From positions 124,001 to 188,000 of the forward strand of contig CAJTUI010000001.1 in the NCBI GenBank assembly GCA_910579705.1: DNA of 64,000 nucleotides, read 5' to 3'. Under the pieces are notes generated by a model. That model was not told where the DNA came from. It made no database searches and saw only the letters and a program-made list of their open reading frames with translations. The position numbers and the translations under genes were made by a program. Shown here one piece after another: positions 43,301-50,985 of this stretch (its first letter is position 1; every line of letters starts with the position of its first letter). The DNA comes from an uncultured Christensenella sp. (GTDB lineage: Bacteria; Bacillota; Clostridia; Christensenellales; Borkfalkiaceae).

Positions 43301-43761
43301 CGGGTGTAGCCGAGCTTTACAAGCTCCTGCGGCAGAGAATAATAATCGCAGTCGCCACCCGTTTCGAGGTAGATACCGCGCGGTGCCGCGGGAAACAGCT
43401 GCATAACCGCCTCCACGTCGCACACCGTTATCTCCGCGCCGCACATTAAAGAATGCACGGCGGAAAGCCTTCTGAAAAGCGCGTCCTTGGACAACGCGTC
43501 CTTATACAGAATAACCTCGTCCTTTGCGGGGAGCAAGGCGCAGGTCTTGCCCGAAAGCGCCGAAACGGACGCAAAGGCTTTACCTGCCGCGACCGGGTCC
43601 GCCGTTATGTACAGCACCTTACGCGCCGAAACGCCCGCAAGCAGGTATTTGTGCGCTTCCGACACGCCGAAAACCGCCGTCGGCGTGCCGAGGCGGAGTT
43701 CGCGTTCGAGGGCGGGATATTCCCCGCCCAGATTCTTGAATGTGAAAAAGTTTTTGTTCAA
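40348..43761 (-). CDS. mfd: Transcription-repair coupling factor
   Basis: A 1137-residue translocase that removes RNA polymerase stalled at lesions and recruits UvrA. The UvrB-like N-terminal module (ILDVYPVNAENPVRIDFFGD) is followed by the RNA-polymerase-interacting domain (GDYAVHEKHGIGR) and the helicase motor: Walker A GDVGFGKTEVALRA, DEEQRFG, TATPIPRTLHMSL and QLRGRVGRGSR. The C-terminal domain 7 (KATAYIPEAYV) closes it. The start is TTG with AAAGGA just upstream. Together with uvrABC it completes the repair set in this window. Confidence 0.97.
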   Translation of the reverse strand: MNKNFFTFKNLGGEYPALERELRLGTPTAVFGVSEAHKYLLAGVSARKVLYITADPVAAGKAFASVSALSGKTCALLPAKDEVILYKDALSKDALFRRLSAVHSLMCGAEITVCDVEAVMQLFPAAPRGIYLETGGDCDYYSLPQELVKLGYTREYSVESKGAFAVRGDILDVYPVNAENPVRIDFFGDTVERIRPYDAVSGERLEELRSVGIVAATDAVYTAEDVAAVKSRVMKELKTFSDSAAFRRAKAISEELFEKLDCGLPFAGASFVMPLLANARSVFDIISADTLIVFDECKLINDRLNAVYKEHCERVKELKKGGEAFAFSAEQLLSPETFLKGVGKFNSFAVQTFTTSTQFFSPLKTFNFTSTPAPSYLNAMPQLVTDIKNWLSNGYRILVFTGGLQRTEKLSALLTDEYLPVYPVPDRLEALRGVALTSEEMPHGLIIHESKLVILGSGDLYTKVVTKRIRKKRGDMFTAPEIGDYAVHEKHGIGRITGTKKIETTDGIKEYVAIEYKGGDVLYVPVEQMDVLSKYVGDGNPALSKIGGAEFDRVKERVKKSIRELAFDLKKLYAERTEKKGFRFPAHEAMMQEFEDAFGYEETPDQLVSIEEIKSDMRSDKVMDRLLCGDVGFGKTEVALRAVYQCVLGGKQAALMCPGTVLSEQHYNTALERFKDFGVRVEKLNRFKTPAQQAATLKRLANGDIDFIIGTHRLLSADVKFYDLGLLVLDEEQRFGVEHKEKIKNVKNDVDCLTMTATPIPRTLHMSLAGIRDISTINTPPQKRLPVQTYVVEETETLIRDACIRELSRGGQVFVLYNRVETISSFAGRIAEIIPEAKVCYAHGRMDRETLENSVFSFYRGEKNVLVTTTIIENGIDLPNANTIIVIDADRLGISQLYQLRGRVGRGSRLAQAYFTFKPEKVLTSDAAERLKAIMQFTELGSGYKVAMRDLEIRGAGNVLGAEQHGHMDKVGYELYSKLLKEELTGESSFTAELDVKATAYIPEAYVESNAGRMDCYKQIAEIRSVEDYKRVCLSIEDNYGPMPDEVLNLLIIAVLKSYAAKFNVRKISVDSIEGALELPSINSLKDERLAAALDKYAGRVKLSMAKAPLMIFPPHTNPAKTMLEMTKFLKFALSFA

Positions 43762-43794
43762 AGCGTTCCTTTAAAAATATGATACGGCGTTTTG

Positions 43795-44358
43795 TCAGCC
43801 GTTGTATTTCGTCATAACGTTTTCAACCGTAACGTCCTGCGCAAGCGCGATTGCCGCGTCCGCCGCGCGGCCGCAGGCGGATATAAACAGCTCGTAGTCC
43901 TCTTTCCTGACTTCAGACAGAACGTAGTTTATAATGGGTATGTTTATCTCGGGGTCGCGTATGCCTATCCTTATCCTTACGAAATCGGACGAGCCTGTTT
44001 CGGCTATTACGGAGCGCATACCGTTATGAGTGCCCGCACTGCCCGAAGGGCGTATCCGCACCGAGCCTTTGGGTATATCGTAATCGTCGTAAAGCACGAC
44101 AAGGTCGGCAATGCCCGCCTTGTACTTTGCAAGCAGCTGTTTCACCGCCCTGCCGCTGTTGTTCATATAGGTTACGGGACGGGCAAGAATTACCTTTTCA
44201 CCGTTCACGTTCGCCTCTGCAGTGAACGCCTCGCATTCCTTTTTCTTGAATTTCACGTTGAGTTTTGCCGCGACGTCGCCAACGGCGATATAGCCCATAT
44301 TGTGAAACGTTTTGAGATATTTTTCCTCGGGGTTGCCCAAACCGACGATTATTTTCAT
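43795..44358 (-). CDS. pth: Peptidyl-tRNA hydrolase
   Basis: A 187-residue esterase that frees tRNA from dropped-off peptides. Hallmarks are IVGLGNPEEKYLKTFHNMGY, with the catalytic histidine near residue 19, PVTYMNNSGRAV, LYDDYDIPKG and GSAGTHNGMRSV. It sits between prs and mfd, the standard Firmicutes order prs-pth-mfd. Confidence 0.97.
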   Translation of the reverse strand: MKIIVGLGNPEEKYLKTFHNMGYIAVGDVAAKLNVKFKKKECEAFTAEANVNGEKVILARPVTYMNNSGRAVKQLLAKYKAGIADLVVLYDDYDIPKGSVRIRPSGSAGTHNGMRSVIAETGSSDFVRIRIGIRDPEINIPIINYVLSEVRKEDYELFISACGRAADAAIALAQDVTVENVMTKYNG

Positions 44359-44380
44359 ATTCGACCTCCGTATAACACGG

Positions 44381-44407
44381 TTAAAATGCCACAGCGGACT
44401 GTGGCAT
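44381..44407 (-). terminator. Weak hairpin between prs and pth
   Basis: Stem ATGCCACAG/CTGTGGCAT with a 4-nt loop and only four T on the minus strand; likely partial termination inside the prs-pth-mfd unit. Confidence 0.55.
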
Positions 44408-44415
44408 CGGTTTTT

Positions 44416-45363
44416 TTAATCATATATCTTTGACATAGGTCTGTCGAGATAAACGTTTTCGATTGCGGACGCGAATATCTGCGCGGTCGTAATCATTTTG
44501 AATATCGGCAGCCGCTTTTCCTCGGGAATGTTGATGGTGTCGAGTATCGCAAGCTCCGTAATCGGCGAGGCCGCAAGCCTGTCGATTGCGGGCCCCGACA
44601 GAACGCCGTGCGAGCAACACGCGTAAATCTCTTTCGCGCCCGCCTCCTTCAAGGCCTTGGCGCCCTGAACTATCGTGCCCGCGGTGTCTATCATATCGTC
44701 TATCATAAGACAGTTTTTACCCTTGACGTCGCCAATGATGTTCATAACCTCCATAACGTTCGCCTTGGGGCGGCGCTTGTCGATTATAGCCATCTTCGCA
44801 TCCATACGCGCGGCGACCTTTCTCGCCCTCGCGACCGAACCGATGTCGGGAGAAACGACCACGAAGTTGTCGTCAACCTTGGGTTTGAAGTGGTTGTAAA
44901 GCGTGGGACCGCCGACCAAATTGTCGAGCGGGATATCGAAAAAGCCCTGAATTTGCAGGCAGTGCAAGTCCATCGTGAGCACCCTGTCCGCGCCTGCCGA
45001 AGTGATGAGATTGGCAACGAGTTTTGCCGTTATAGGCTCCCTCGAACGCGCTTTTCTGTCCTGACGGGCATAGCCGAAATAAGGGATAACGGCGGTAATT
45101 CTTCCCGCGCTGGCGCGCTTTGCCGCGTCAATCATTATGAGAAGTTCCATAAGATTGGTGTTTACGGGCGTGCTTGTGGACTGGATAAGAAACACGTCCT
45201 TGCCGCGGATGGATTCGTCGAAACGGACGTAAATCTCGCCGTCGGAAAAGTGCGTGACTTCCATTTCGCCGAGCGATGTGTTAAGCGTTTTCGCTATCGC
45301 CTCCGCAAGGGGCTTGTTGGAATTACCGGAAAAGATTTTGATTTCGTTGCCGTGATTAATCAT
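44416..45363 (-). CDS. prs: Ribose-phosphate pyrophosphokinase
   Basis: A 315-residue enzyme making PRPP from ribose 5-phosphate and ATP. Signatures: FSGNSNKPLAEAIA at the start, IPYFGYARQDRKARSREPIT (ATP-binding loop), MDLHCLQIQGFFDIPLDNL and the PRPP loop MIDDMIDTAGTI. It is first in prs-pth-mfd and has its own promoter and a leader of about 130 nt. GGAGG lies 13 bases before the ATG, which is wider than usual. Confidence 0.97.
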   Translation of the reverse strand: MINHGNEIKIFSGNSNKPLAEAIAKTLNTSLGEMEVTHFSDGEIYVRFDESIRGKDVFLIQSTSTPVNTNLMELLIMIDAAKRASAGRITAVIPYFGYARQDRKARSREPITAKLVANLITSAGADRVLTMDLHCLQIQGFFDIPLDNLVGGPTLYNHFKPKVDDNFVVVSPDIGSVARARKVAARMDAKMAIIDKRRPKANVMEVMNIIGDVKGKNCLMIDDMIDTAGTIVQGAKALKEAGAKEIYACCSHGVLSGPAIDRLAASPITELAILDTINIPEEKRLPIFKMITTAQIFASAIENVYLDRPMSKIYD

Positions 45364-45503
45364 TTGGGTGCTATGTCCTCCGATTTTTCTTTTGTATTTA
45401 AAGGGACTTTGCCGTCCCCGAATACCTTTTTAAAGCCTGCGCGCCTCAGCCGACTTGCAAGGCCGACGTTTCTGCACGCGCATACCTCGTGCGCCGCTTT
45501 TCT

Positions 45504-45532
45504 ATTTTATATTTATATCGCGACAAAGTCAA
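45504..45532 (-). promoter_or_regulatory. prs promoter
   Basis: TTGACT (45527-45532), 17 bp, TAAAAT (45504-45509), minus strand. The leader to the prs start is about 130 nt and contains the hairpin GGGAC-N6-GTCCC, but no riboswitch class is recognisable. Confidence 0.7.
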
Positions 45533-45552
45533 ACGAAAAGGCGGAAATTTTT

Positions 45553-46005
45553 TTACTTTTTGGTTCTTTCGCGCATACCCGAAAAAAACGAGGTAAGTAT
45601 CGCCGCGCACTCCTCCTGCATTACGCCGCCCTCGACCTCTATCGTATGGTTGAGAAGATTGGCGGCGGCAAGCTTGTCCGTGAGTGAACGGCCCTTCGCC
45701 TCGTACGCGCCGAAGTACACTTTTTTTATGCGCGCGTTGAGCATTGCGCCCATACACATAGGGCAGGGTTCCAGCGTGACGTAAATTTCGCACTCTGGTA
45801 TGCGCCAGCTTTTAAGCTTTTTGCACGCCTTTTCAATCGCCTCTATTTCCGCGTGCGCGGTCGCAATCTGCTTTTTCGTGCGGCGGTTGTGCCCGCGGGA
45901 AATTATCTTTCCGTCGCAGACGACTACCGCGCCGATAGGCACCTCGCCCTCGTCAAGCGCTTTTTCCGCGCACTTTATCGCGGCTTTCATAAATTTTTCA
46001 GTCAT
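45553..46005 (-). CDS. tadA: tRNA-specific adenosine deaminase
   Basis: A 150-residue zinc deaminase converting wobble adenosine 34 of tRNA-Arg to inosine. The zinc site is TAHAEIEAI plus PCPMCMGA, and EVPIGAVVV and VYFGAYEAKGRS are typical. It overlaps the upstream M14 peptidase gene by 8 bp and is the last gene of a four-gene operon with CPBP, rlmH and the peptidase. Confidence 0.94.
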   Translation of the reverse strand: MTEKFMKAAIKCAEKALDEGEVPIGAVVVCDGKIISRGHNRRTKKQIATAHAEIEAIEKACKKLKSWRIPECEIYVTLEPCPMCMGAMLNARIKKVYFGAYEAKGRSLTDKLAAANLLNHTIEVEGGVMQEECAAILTSFFSGMRERTKK

Positions 46006-46726
46006 ATGTATCCGTAAATGTTCTCAATGCCTTATAGCATTTTTTCAAACGTTTTATTTCAGTAATCGGGTGGCTCAGACTGTCCGAGCCGCACTCCACG
46101 GTATATGCGGGAATTTTGAGCTTCTGTATGCACCAGTCCTTATATCCGCCGCAGGAGCCGTATATAATCTTACTGCAATATCCCGTCGCCGCCGACAGTA
46201 TCTCCGCGCCGCGCCTGTCGCCGAGGCCGCCGTACTCCCAGTAAATTTCCTCGCCCTTGGTATGGAAACTTAAAGTCACGTACGGGCGTATCCTGAGCGT
46301 GAAATCGCGCAGGGCGCGCGTTTCCGCCTCCGAAAACGGGCAGTCGCCTATACAGTTCTCGCCGCCGCGCGCAGTGGTGTTAAGCCTGCCGTGGCCCCAG
46401 TCCGCGTCGAAATTGCAGTTCAGATCCACGCCCCTTGCGTTGGCCTTCCACATAGGACGGGCCGTCTGGCTTATCACGGCTCCGTCGGGATTGACAAGCG
46501 GAATTATCCAGCCGCCGCCACGCTTTACGCCCGCTTTTATGTGCTTTACCGCAAGCCGAGCGCATATCCACTCCCTGCCGTGTATGGCATAGGTTGAAAT
46601 AAACTGTCTGCCCGTGTGCGCGCCGATATGAAAAGCATATATTTCCCTGCCCAGAAACGAGTAGCCTATTACGCATTTTTTGCCGCGGTAGCTTTCGTAA
46701 AACTTTTTAATTTCTTCGAATATCAC
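45998..46726 (-). CDS. M14-family zinc carboxypeptidase
   Basis: A 242-residue metallopeptidase. Zinc ligands appear in AIHGREW (H-x2-E) and SFHTKGEEIYW; substrate and catalytic residues in NPDGA, DLNCNFDADWG and YTVECGSDSL. It resembles gamma-D-glutamyl-diamino-acid peptidases that trim cell-wall peptides. No signal peptide is visible, so it may act on recycled muropeptides inside the cell. The start is a GTG without a clear ribosome site, 19 bp after rlmH. Confidence 0.85.
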   Translation of the reverse strand: MIFEEIKKFYESYRGKKCVIGYSFLGREIYAFHIGAHTGRQFISTYAIHGREWICARLAVKHIKAGVKRGGGWIIPLVNPDGAVISQTARPMWKANARGVDLNCNFDADWGHGRLNTTARGGENCIGDCPFSEAETRALRDFTLRIRPYVTLSFHTKGEEIYWEYGGLGDRRGAEILSAATGYCSKIIYGSCGGYKDWCIQKLKIPAYTVECGSDSLSHPITEIKRLKKCYKALRTFTDTYD

Positions 46727-46745
46727 ATTTTAGCATATTCGGCCG

Positions 46746-47183
46746 TTATTTGTGATATTCGCCGCCGCCGTTTATCATAAACGCGCGGTAAAGCTGTTCG
46801 AGCAGAATAACGCGCATAAGCTGGTGCGGAAAAGTCATATCCGAAAAGGAAAGCCTGAGGCTTGCGCGCGCCTTGACGCTTTCGTCAAGCCCGCAGGACG
46901 AACCTATTATAAAAGTAGCCTCTTCCCCGCGGTCAGTTATCCCCTTGACGTACGCCGCAAGCTTTTCGCTCGAATATTTTTCGCCCTCCACGCACAGCGC
47001 TGCCGTCCTGCCCCTGCAATTGCGAATTATTACCGTGCCTTCCTCGGCAAGGTTTTTTCCCTCGGCCAGCTCTCTTATTTCCACTTTCGCAAACCGCGAA
47101 AGGCGTTTGAGATATTCTTCGGCCGCGTCTCTGAAAAACTTTTCTTTTATCTTGCCTACGCAGACGATATTTATTTTAATCAT
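46746..47183 (-). CDS. rlmH: 23S rRNA (pseudouridine1915-N3)-methyltransferase
   Basis: A 145-residue SPOUT-fold methyltransferase, a little shorter than the usual 155-160. Signatures: IVCVGKIKEKFFRDAAEEYL at the start, FIIGSSCGLDESV (knot, AdoMet binding) and FPHQLMRVILLEQLYRAF near the end. The frame is open upstream, but the ATG at 47183 fits the family and overlaps the CPBP stop (TAATG). Confidence 0.95.
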   Translation of the reverse strand: MIKINIVCVGKIKEKFFRDAAEEYLKRLSRFAKVEIRELAEGKNLAEEGTVIIRNCRGRTAALCVEGEKYSSEKLAAYVKGITDRGEEATFIIGSSCGLDESVKARASLRLSFSDMTFPHQLMRVILLEQLYRAFMINGGGEYHK

Positions 47184-48115
47184 TACGCCACCCCGAAAAG
47201 CAGCAAAAACCACATTATCGTAAGTATCGCAATGCCCGCCGACGCGTATTTGAAAAAGGCGATAACCCCGCCCTTGTCGCACTTTACAAGCGGCTTTTTA
47301 TCGAGAACCAGCCACACGGTTGCACCGATTAAAGAGAGCGCGCCGCAGACCGTGAGCGCTATGTTTGCGCCCTGAGAGATTATGAGCGAACCTGCCGCGT
47401 CGAACGCGCCGCACGCCTGTAAAATTACAATCAACGCGTTGTTGATTAAGTGCATAAGCATAGACGGCAATATCGAGCCCGACCTGACCGCAACGAACGC
47501 GAACGCGCAACCCGCTATGAACTGGTAAACGGTCTGCTCGGGCGAGCCGTGGAAAAGCGAGAAACAAAAGCCCGTGACGAATATCACGCGGACGGAACCG
47601 AGGCCGCGGATACCGCAGTTTAAAAGCACGCCCCTGAACATAAGCTCTTCGAAAAAAGCGGGCATTACCGCGATAACCAGAAACGCGGGGACTATGTATC
47701 CGCCCGTGAGTTCAGGGAAATAGCTTGCGCTCTCCCTCTGCTCGTATCCGAAAAGTTTGAAAAATTCAACGCTGACTTCGTTCACCCAGCTGAGCGAAAA
47801 TATCAGCCCGAAAACCATAAGCAGAGCGATTATATAGTACTTGTAACCGCACTTGACGGGAAACACGCTTTTGAAATTTAATTTGCAGAGTTTAAGCGTC
47901 GTTACAACGCAGGCCGCGATAATAAGCGGCGCGATAAGATAGCTTATATAGATATAAGCGTCGCTTTTAGCGTCGAGTTTGGTTGCGCCGATAATAAGTC
48001 CCGCCGCAAACGATACTAACGAATATATAACGACGAGCAGGCTGTAAGAAAAGCCGCCCGACGCGGAATTCAGGCGCGGATTGACCTCCCGCGGTTGAGT
48101 TTGTGCGTTTTCCAT
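47183..48115 (-). CDS. CPBP-family intramembrane metalloprotease
   Basis: The protein is 310 residues from the ATG at 48115, with about eight membrane helices. The family motifs are FFEELMFRGVL (EExxxR), CFSLFHG (FxxxH) and MHLINNA (HxxxN), which hold the metal and catalytic glutamate. These proteases process membrane-bound or prenylated peptides, and many bacterial members confer bacteriocin self-immunity. A frame opens 20 codons further upstream, but a promoter at 48122-48150 would exclude it; the gene looks leaderless. First of a CPBP-rlmH-M14-tadA operon. Confidence 0.88.
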   Translation of the reverse strand: MENAQTQPREVNPRLNSASGGFSYSLLVVIYSLVSFAAGLIIGATKLDAKSDAYIYISYLIAPLIIAACVVTTLKLCKLNFKSVFPVKCGYKYYIIALLMVFGLIFSLSWVNEVSVEFFKLFGYEQRESASYFPELTGGYIVPAFLVIAVMPAFFEELMFRGVLLNCGIRGLGSVRVIFVTGFCFSLFHGSPEQTVYQFIAGCAFAFVAVRSGSILPSMLMHLINNALIVILQACGAFDAAGSLIISQGANIALTVCGALSLIGATVWLVLDKKPLVKCDKGGVIAFFKYASAGIAILTIMWFLLLFGVA

Positions 48116-48121
48116 AATTTG

Positions 48122-48187
48122 ATTATAGCTTAATTTATAAATAAAGTAAACGAAATAATTTACATTTGAGCGCAAATGTTATAAAAT
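48122..48187. promoter_or_regulatory. Divergent promoters of the CPBP operon and fumarase
   Basis: Minus strand: TTTACT (48145-48150), 17 bp, TATAAT (48122-48127), six bases before the CPBP ATG. Plus strand: TTTACA (48159-48164), 17 bp, TAAAAT (48182-48187) for fumarase, its spacer holding the inverted repeat ACATTTG-N4-CAAATGT (48162-48179). Confidence 0.75.
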
Positions 48188-48216
48188 TAAATAAGGTTAA
48201 ACCGAAAGGTGATGAA

Positions 48217-49056
48217 ATGCGGAAGATAAATACGAGTATAATCGAAGAAACCGTCTACAAACTGGCTTTGAAAGCGGGCGTGAACCTTACCGCGCCCTGC
48301 GCGGCCGCGCTTGAAAAAGCGTACGAGAACGAGAGTTCGGCGGCGTGCGCGTTCGCGCTTAAAACGCTTATCGACAACGGCGAAACCGCGCGGCGAAAGG
48401 ATATGCCCGTCTGTCAGGACACGGGTATGGCGGTCGTTATTCTGGAAATAGGTCAGGAAATATTTTTCGATGGCGGGCTTCTGACAGACGCGGTCAACAA
48501 TGCAGTAAGGCGCGCTTACAGGGACGGATATTTCAGAAAATCGATATGCGACCCGATAACGCGTGAAAACACTGGCGACAATACCCCCGCCGCCGTTCAT
48601 ACCGAGATTGTCGCGGGCGACAAAATCAAAATCACGTTCCTGCCCAAAGGGTTCGGGAGCGAGAATATGTCGCGCCTGTATATGCTTAAACCCGCGCAGG
48701 GCGTTGCGGGGATTATAGACGCGATTGTGGAAACGGTCAAGCTTGCGGGGTCGCGGCCCTGCCCTCCCGTTTACGTTGGCGTTGGTATCGGCGGAAGTTT
48801 CGACACCTGCGCTTATCTTGCGAAAAAGGCGATTACGCGCGACATAGGCGAAAGCAATCCGCGCGCGGATATTGCCAAGATAGAACGCGCCGCGCTGGAA
48901 AGAATAAACGCGCTGGGTATCGGCTGTCAGGGATTTCACGGCGATACCACCGCGCTGGGCGTGAGTTGCGAGTGCGCGCCTACGCATATCGCGGGATTGC
49001 CCGTCGCCGTAAATATACAGTGCCACTGCGTGCGGTGCGAAAAGGAAATTATATGA
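48217..49056 (+). CDS. Class I fumarate hydratase, alpha subunit
   Basis: A 279-residue subunit of the oxygen-sensitive two-subunit fumarase that interconverts fumarate and malate with a 4Fe-4S cluster. Expected cluster cysteines are in MPVCQDTGMAVV, IGCQGFHGDTTAL and IQCHCVRCEKE. GIGGSFDTCAYLAKKA is also characteristic. AAAGGTGATGAA before 48217 sets the start; a frame to 48166 lacks one. It could instead act on tartrate, since TtdA belongs to the same family. It overlaps the beta subunit by 4 bp. Confidence 0.92.
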   Translation: MRKINTSIIEETVYKLALKAGVNLTAPCAAALEKAYENESSAACAFALKTLIDNGETARRKDMPVCQDTGMAVVILEIGQEIFFDGGLLTDAVNNAVRRAYRDGYFRKSICDPITRENTGDNTPAAVHTEIVAGDKIKITFLPKGFGSENMSRLYMLKPAQGVAGIIDAIVETVKLAGSRPCPPVYVGVGIGGSFDTCAYLAKKAITRDIGESNPRADIAKIERAALERINALGIGCQGFHGDTTALGVSCECAPTHIAGLPVAVNIQCHCVRCEKEII

Positions 49057-49571
49057 AAATCTTGACTCTTCCGCTTGACAAGGATACGGTAAAAGATTTG
49101 CGCGCGGGCGACAGCGTTTGCCTTACGGGCAGGATTTTAACCGCGCGGGACTGCGCGCACAAACGGCTTGCGCAGATTATGGACGAGGGCGGCGAACTGC
49201 CGTTCGCGCTTAAAGACGCGGTTATTTATTACGCGGGGCCCTGCCCTGCGAAACCGAACGAAGTTTCGGGGAGCTGCGGCCCCACCACTTCCGCGAGAAT
49301 GGAAGGGTTTGCGCCGAGGTTTCTGGATTGCGGGCTGGGCGCGATTATCGGCAAGGGCGAAATGAACGGCGAGGTGCGCGAGGCGTTGAAGAGAAATTGC
49401 GCCGTGTACTTTGCGGCCGTGGGAGGCGCGGGCGCGCTTTATGCCGACCGTATAAAGCGCAGCGAGCTGGTAGCTTTTCCCGAACTGTTGTCGGAGGCCG
49501 TTTACAGGCTGGAAGTCGAGAACTTCCCCGCGGTGGTGGCTTTGGACTGTCACGGCGGGAGCATATATTAA
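49053..49571 (+). CDS. Class I fumarate hydratase, beta subunit
   Basis: A 172-residue subunit completing the enzyme above. DSVCLTGRILTARDCAHKRL, the serine-rich SGSCGPTTSARM and IIGKGEMNGEV are family signatures. The ATG overlaps the alpha subunit stop (ATGA). Its final codons lie inside one copy of a 43-bp tandem duplication. No terminator separates it from the pheS promoters. Confidence 0.93.
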   Translation: MKILTLPLDKDTVKDLRAGDSVCLTGRILTARDCAHKRLAQIMDEGGELPFALKDAVIYYAGPCPAKPNEVSGSCGPTTSARMEGFAPRFLDCGLGAIIGKGEMNGEVREALKRNCAVYFAAVGGAGALYADRIKRSELVAFPELLSEAVYRLEVENFPAVVALDCHGGSIY

Positions 49572-49640
49572 ATGTCGGTGAGAAACGGTTGACTTCGACA
49601 GTAGTATATATTAAATGCCGATTAAAAACGGTTGACTTTG
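49563..49640 (+). repeat. Tandem 43-bp duplication carrying promoter boxes
   Basis: The segment ATATATTAAATG(T/C)CG...AAACGGTTGACTT occurs at 49563-49597 and again 43 bp later at 49606-49640. The first copy includes the last codons and stop of the fumarase beta gene; each copy contains a TTGACT -35 box. Confidence 0.85.
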
Positions 49641-49660
49641 GCGGCGGCGGCCGATATAAT
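49632..49660 (+). promoter_or_regulatory. pheST promoter
   Basis: TTGACT (49632-49637), 17 bp, TATAAT (49655-49660). A weaker copy using TTGACT at 49589-49594 lies 43 bp upstream. Confidence 0.75.
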
Positions 49661-49666
49661 AAAAAA

Positions 49667-49919
49667 AACGTAAAGGCGTTGACCGGAACAGACGGGCAGT
49701 TCAATCCGTTTCAGAGAGAAAAATCCGAGGGCTGAAAGATTTTTCAACGGGTTTGCACGGTATTCCCCCGCGAGCCGAACGCGTGAAAGGCTTTGGCCGT
49801 GTAATGCGTTACGCGTCCCCCTGCGTTATGGGGTTTAAAGAGGCGGCGACAGCCGTGAAATCAGGTGGTACAGCGGAGAGATTCCGCCCTGTGTTATGCG
49901 GGGCGGATTTTATTTTATT
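49667..49919 (+). promoter_or_regulatory. T-box leader specific for tRNA-Phe
   Basis: The leader shows a stem I with GGCAGTTCAATCC (UUC is the likely Phe specifier), the CAGAGAG element, a stem with CTGAAAG, and the T-box AGGTGGTACAGCGG (49863-49876). The bulge UGGU complements ACCA at the end of uncharged tRNA-Phe. The competing terminator is TCCGCCC (49883-49889)/GGGCGGA (49901-49907) plus a T-rich tail. Uncharged tRNA-Phe would therefore turn on pheST. Confidence 0.9.
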
Positions 49920-49943
49920 AAAAAAACTATGGAGAGTTTTAGT

Positions 49944-50972
49944 ATGGATATACAGGAAAAAATCAAGGCTATCGAAGAGCAGATCGAAAACGCGCTGAAC
50001 GAGATTAAGAGCAGTAAAAGCCTTTTCGAGCTGAGAATGCGTTTTCTCGGCAAGACGGGCGAAATTTCCGCGCTTATGAAGAATATGCGCGATTTACCGC
50101 CCGAGCAGAGGCCGAGTTTAGGCAAGGTGTTGAACTCGCTCAGGCAATGGACCGAGGAGAAGTTCGACAGGCTTGAAAAAGGGATTAAAGAACTCGAACT
50201 TAAAAAGAAGTATGCGGACGAAAAGATTGACGTGACTATCCCCGGCCACAGATACCCCGACGGCGCATACCACCCCAACACGCTTATAAGAAACGAGCTT
50301 GTTTCCATTTTCGCGGGTATGGGTTTCGAAATATTCGAGGGGCCCGAAATCGAGAACGATTACTACAATTTTACGGCGCTCAACACGCCCAAAGACCATC
50401 CCGCGCGCGATATGCAGGATACTTTTTATCTTGCCGAGGATTTGCTTTTGAGAACGCAGACCTCCGCGGGACAGATCAGGGTTATGGAAAACAAGAAACC
50501 GCCCATTAAAATTCTTTCGCCAGGCAAGGTTTACAGAAGCGACGACGACGCCACCCACTCCCCTATGTTTTCGCAGATGGAAGGGCTTGTCGTTGACAAG
50601 GGCATTACGCTTTGCGACCTTAAAGGTATGCTTGACGAGTTTGCAAGGAAGATTTTCGGCGAGTCGGTCAAGACCAGACTGCGCCCCTCCTACTTCCCGT
50701 TCACGGAGCCTTCCGTCGAAGTTGACGTAAGCTGTTTCGAATGCGGCGGCAAGGGCTGCCGACTGTGCAAGGGCACGGGCTGGATCGAAGTGCTGGGCGC
50801 GGGTATGGTAAACAGGCGCGTTCTGGAAGGCTGCGGCATAGACCCCGACGAGTACACGGGCTTTGCCTTCGGTATGGGAATTGAGAGAATTGCAATGCTT
50901 AAATACGGCATTAACAATATGAAACTCCTCTTCGAAGGGGATACGAGATTTCTCAGACAGTTCAAGGGTTAA
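49944..50972 (+). CDS. pheS: Phenylalanyl-tRNA synthetase alpha subunit
   Basis: The protein is 342 residues from 49944. An N-terminal coiled coil (about 1-90) binds tRNA, followed by the class II catalytic core with the motif 2 region KVYRSDDDATHSPMFSQMEG, and GFAFGMGIERIAMLKYGI (motif 3). The zinc-type insert CFECGGKGCRLCKGTGW is usual in Firmicutes PheS. GGAGAG seven bases upstream supports this ATG over those at 49896 and 49929. It is controlled by the T-box and followed by pheT. Confidence 0.97.
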   Translation: MDIQEKIKAIEEQIENALNEIKSSKSLFELRMRFLGKTGEISALMKNMRDLPPEQRPSLGKVLNSLRQWTEEKFDRLEKGIKELELKKKYADEKIDVTIPGHRYPDGAYHPNTLIRNELVSIFAGMGFEIFEGPEIENDYYNFTALNTPKDHPARDMQDTFYLAEDLLLRTQTSAGQIRVMENKKPPIKILSPGKVYRSDDDATHSPMFSQMEGLVVDKGITLCDLKGMLDEFARKIFGESVKTRLRPSYFPFTEPSVEVDVSCFECGGKGCRLCKGTGWIEVLGAGMVNRRVLEGCGIDPDEYTGFAFGMGIERIAMLKYGINNMKLLFEGDTRFLRQFKG

Positions 50973-50985
50973 AAGGAGATTAAAA

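Noticed and set aside
49753..49998. 81-aa frame before pheS
   Set aside because: It runs through the T-box leader and terminator, which explain the sequence better.
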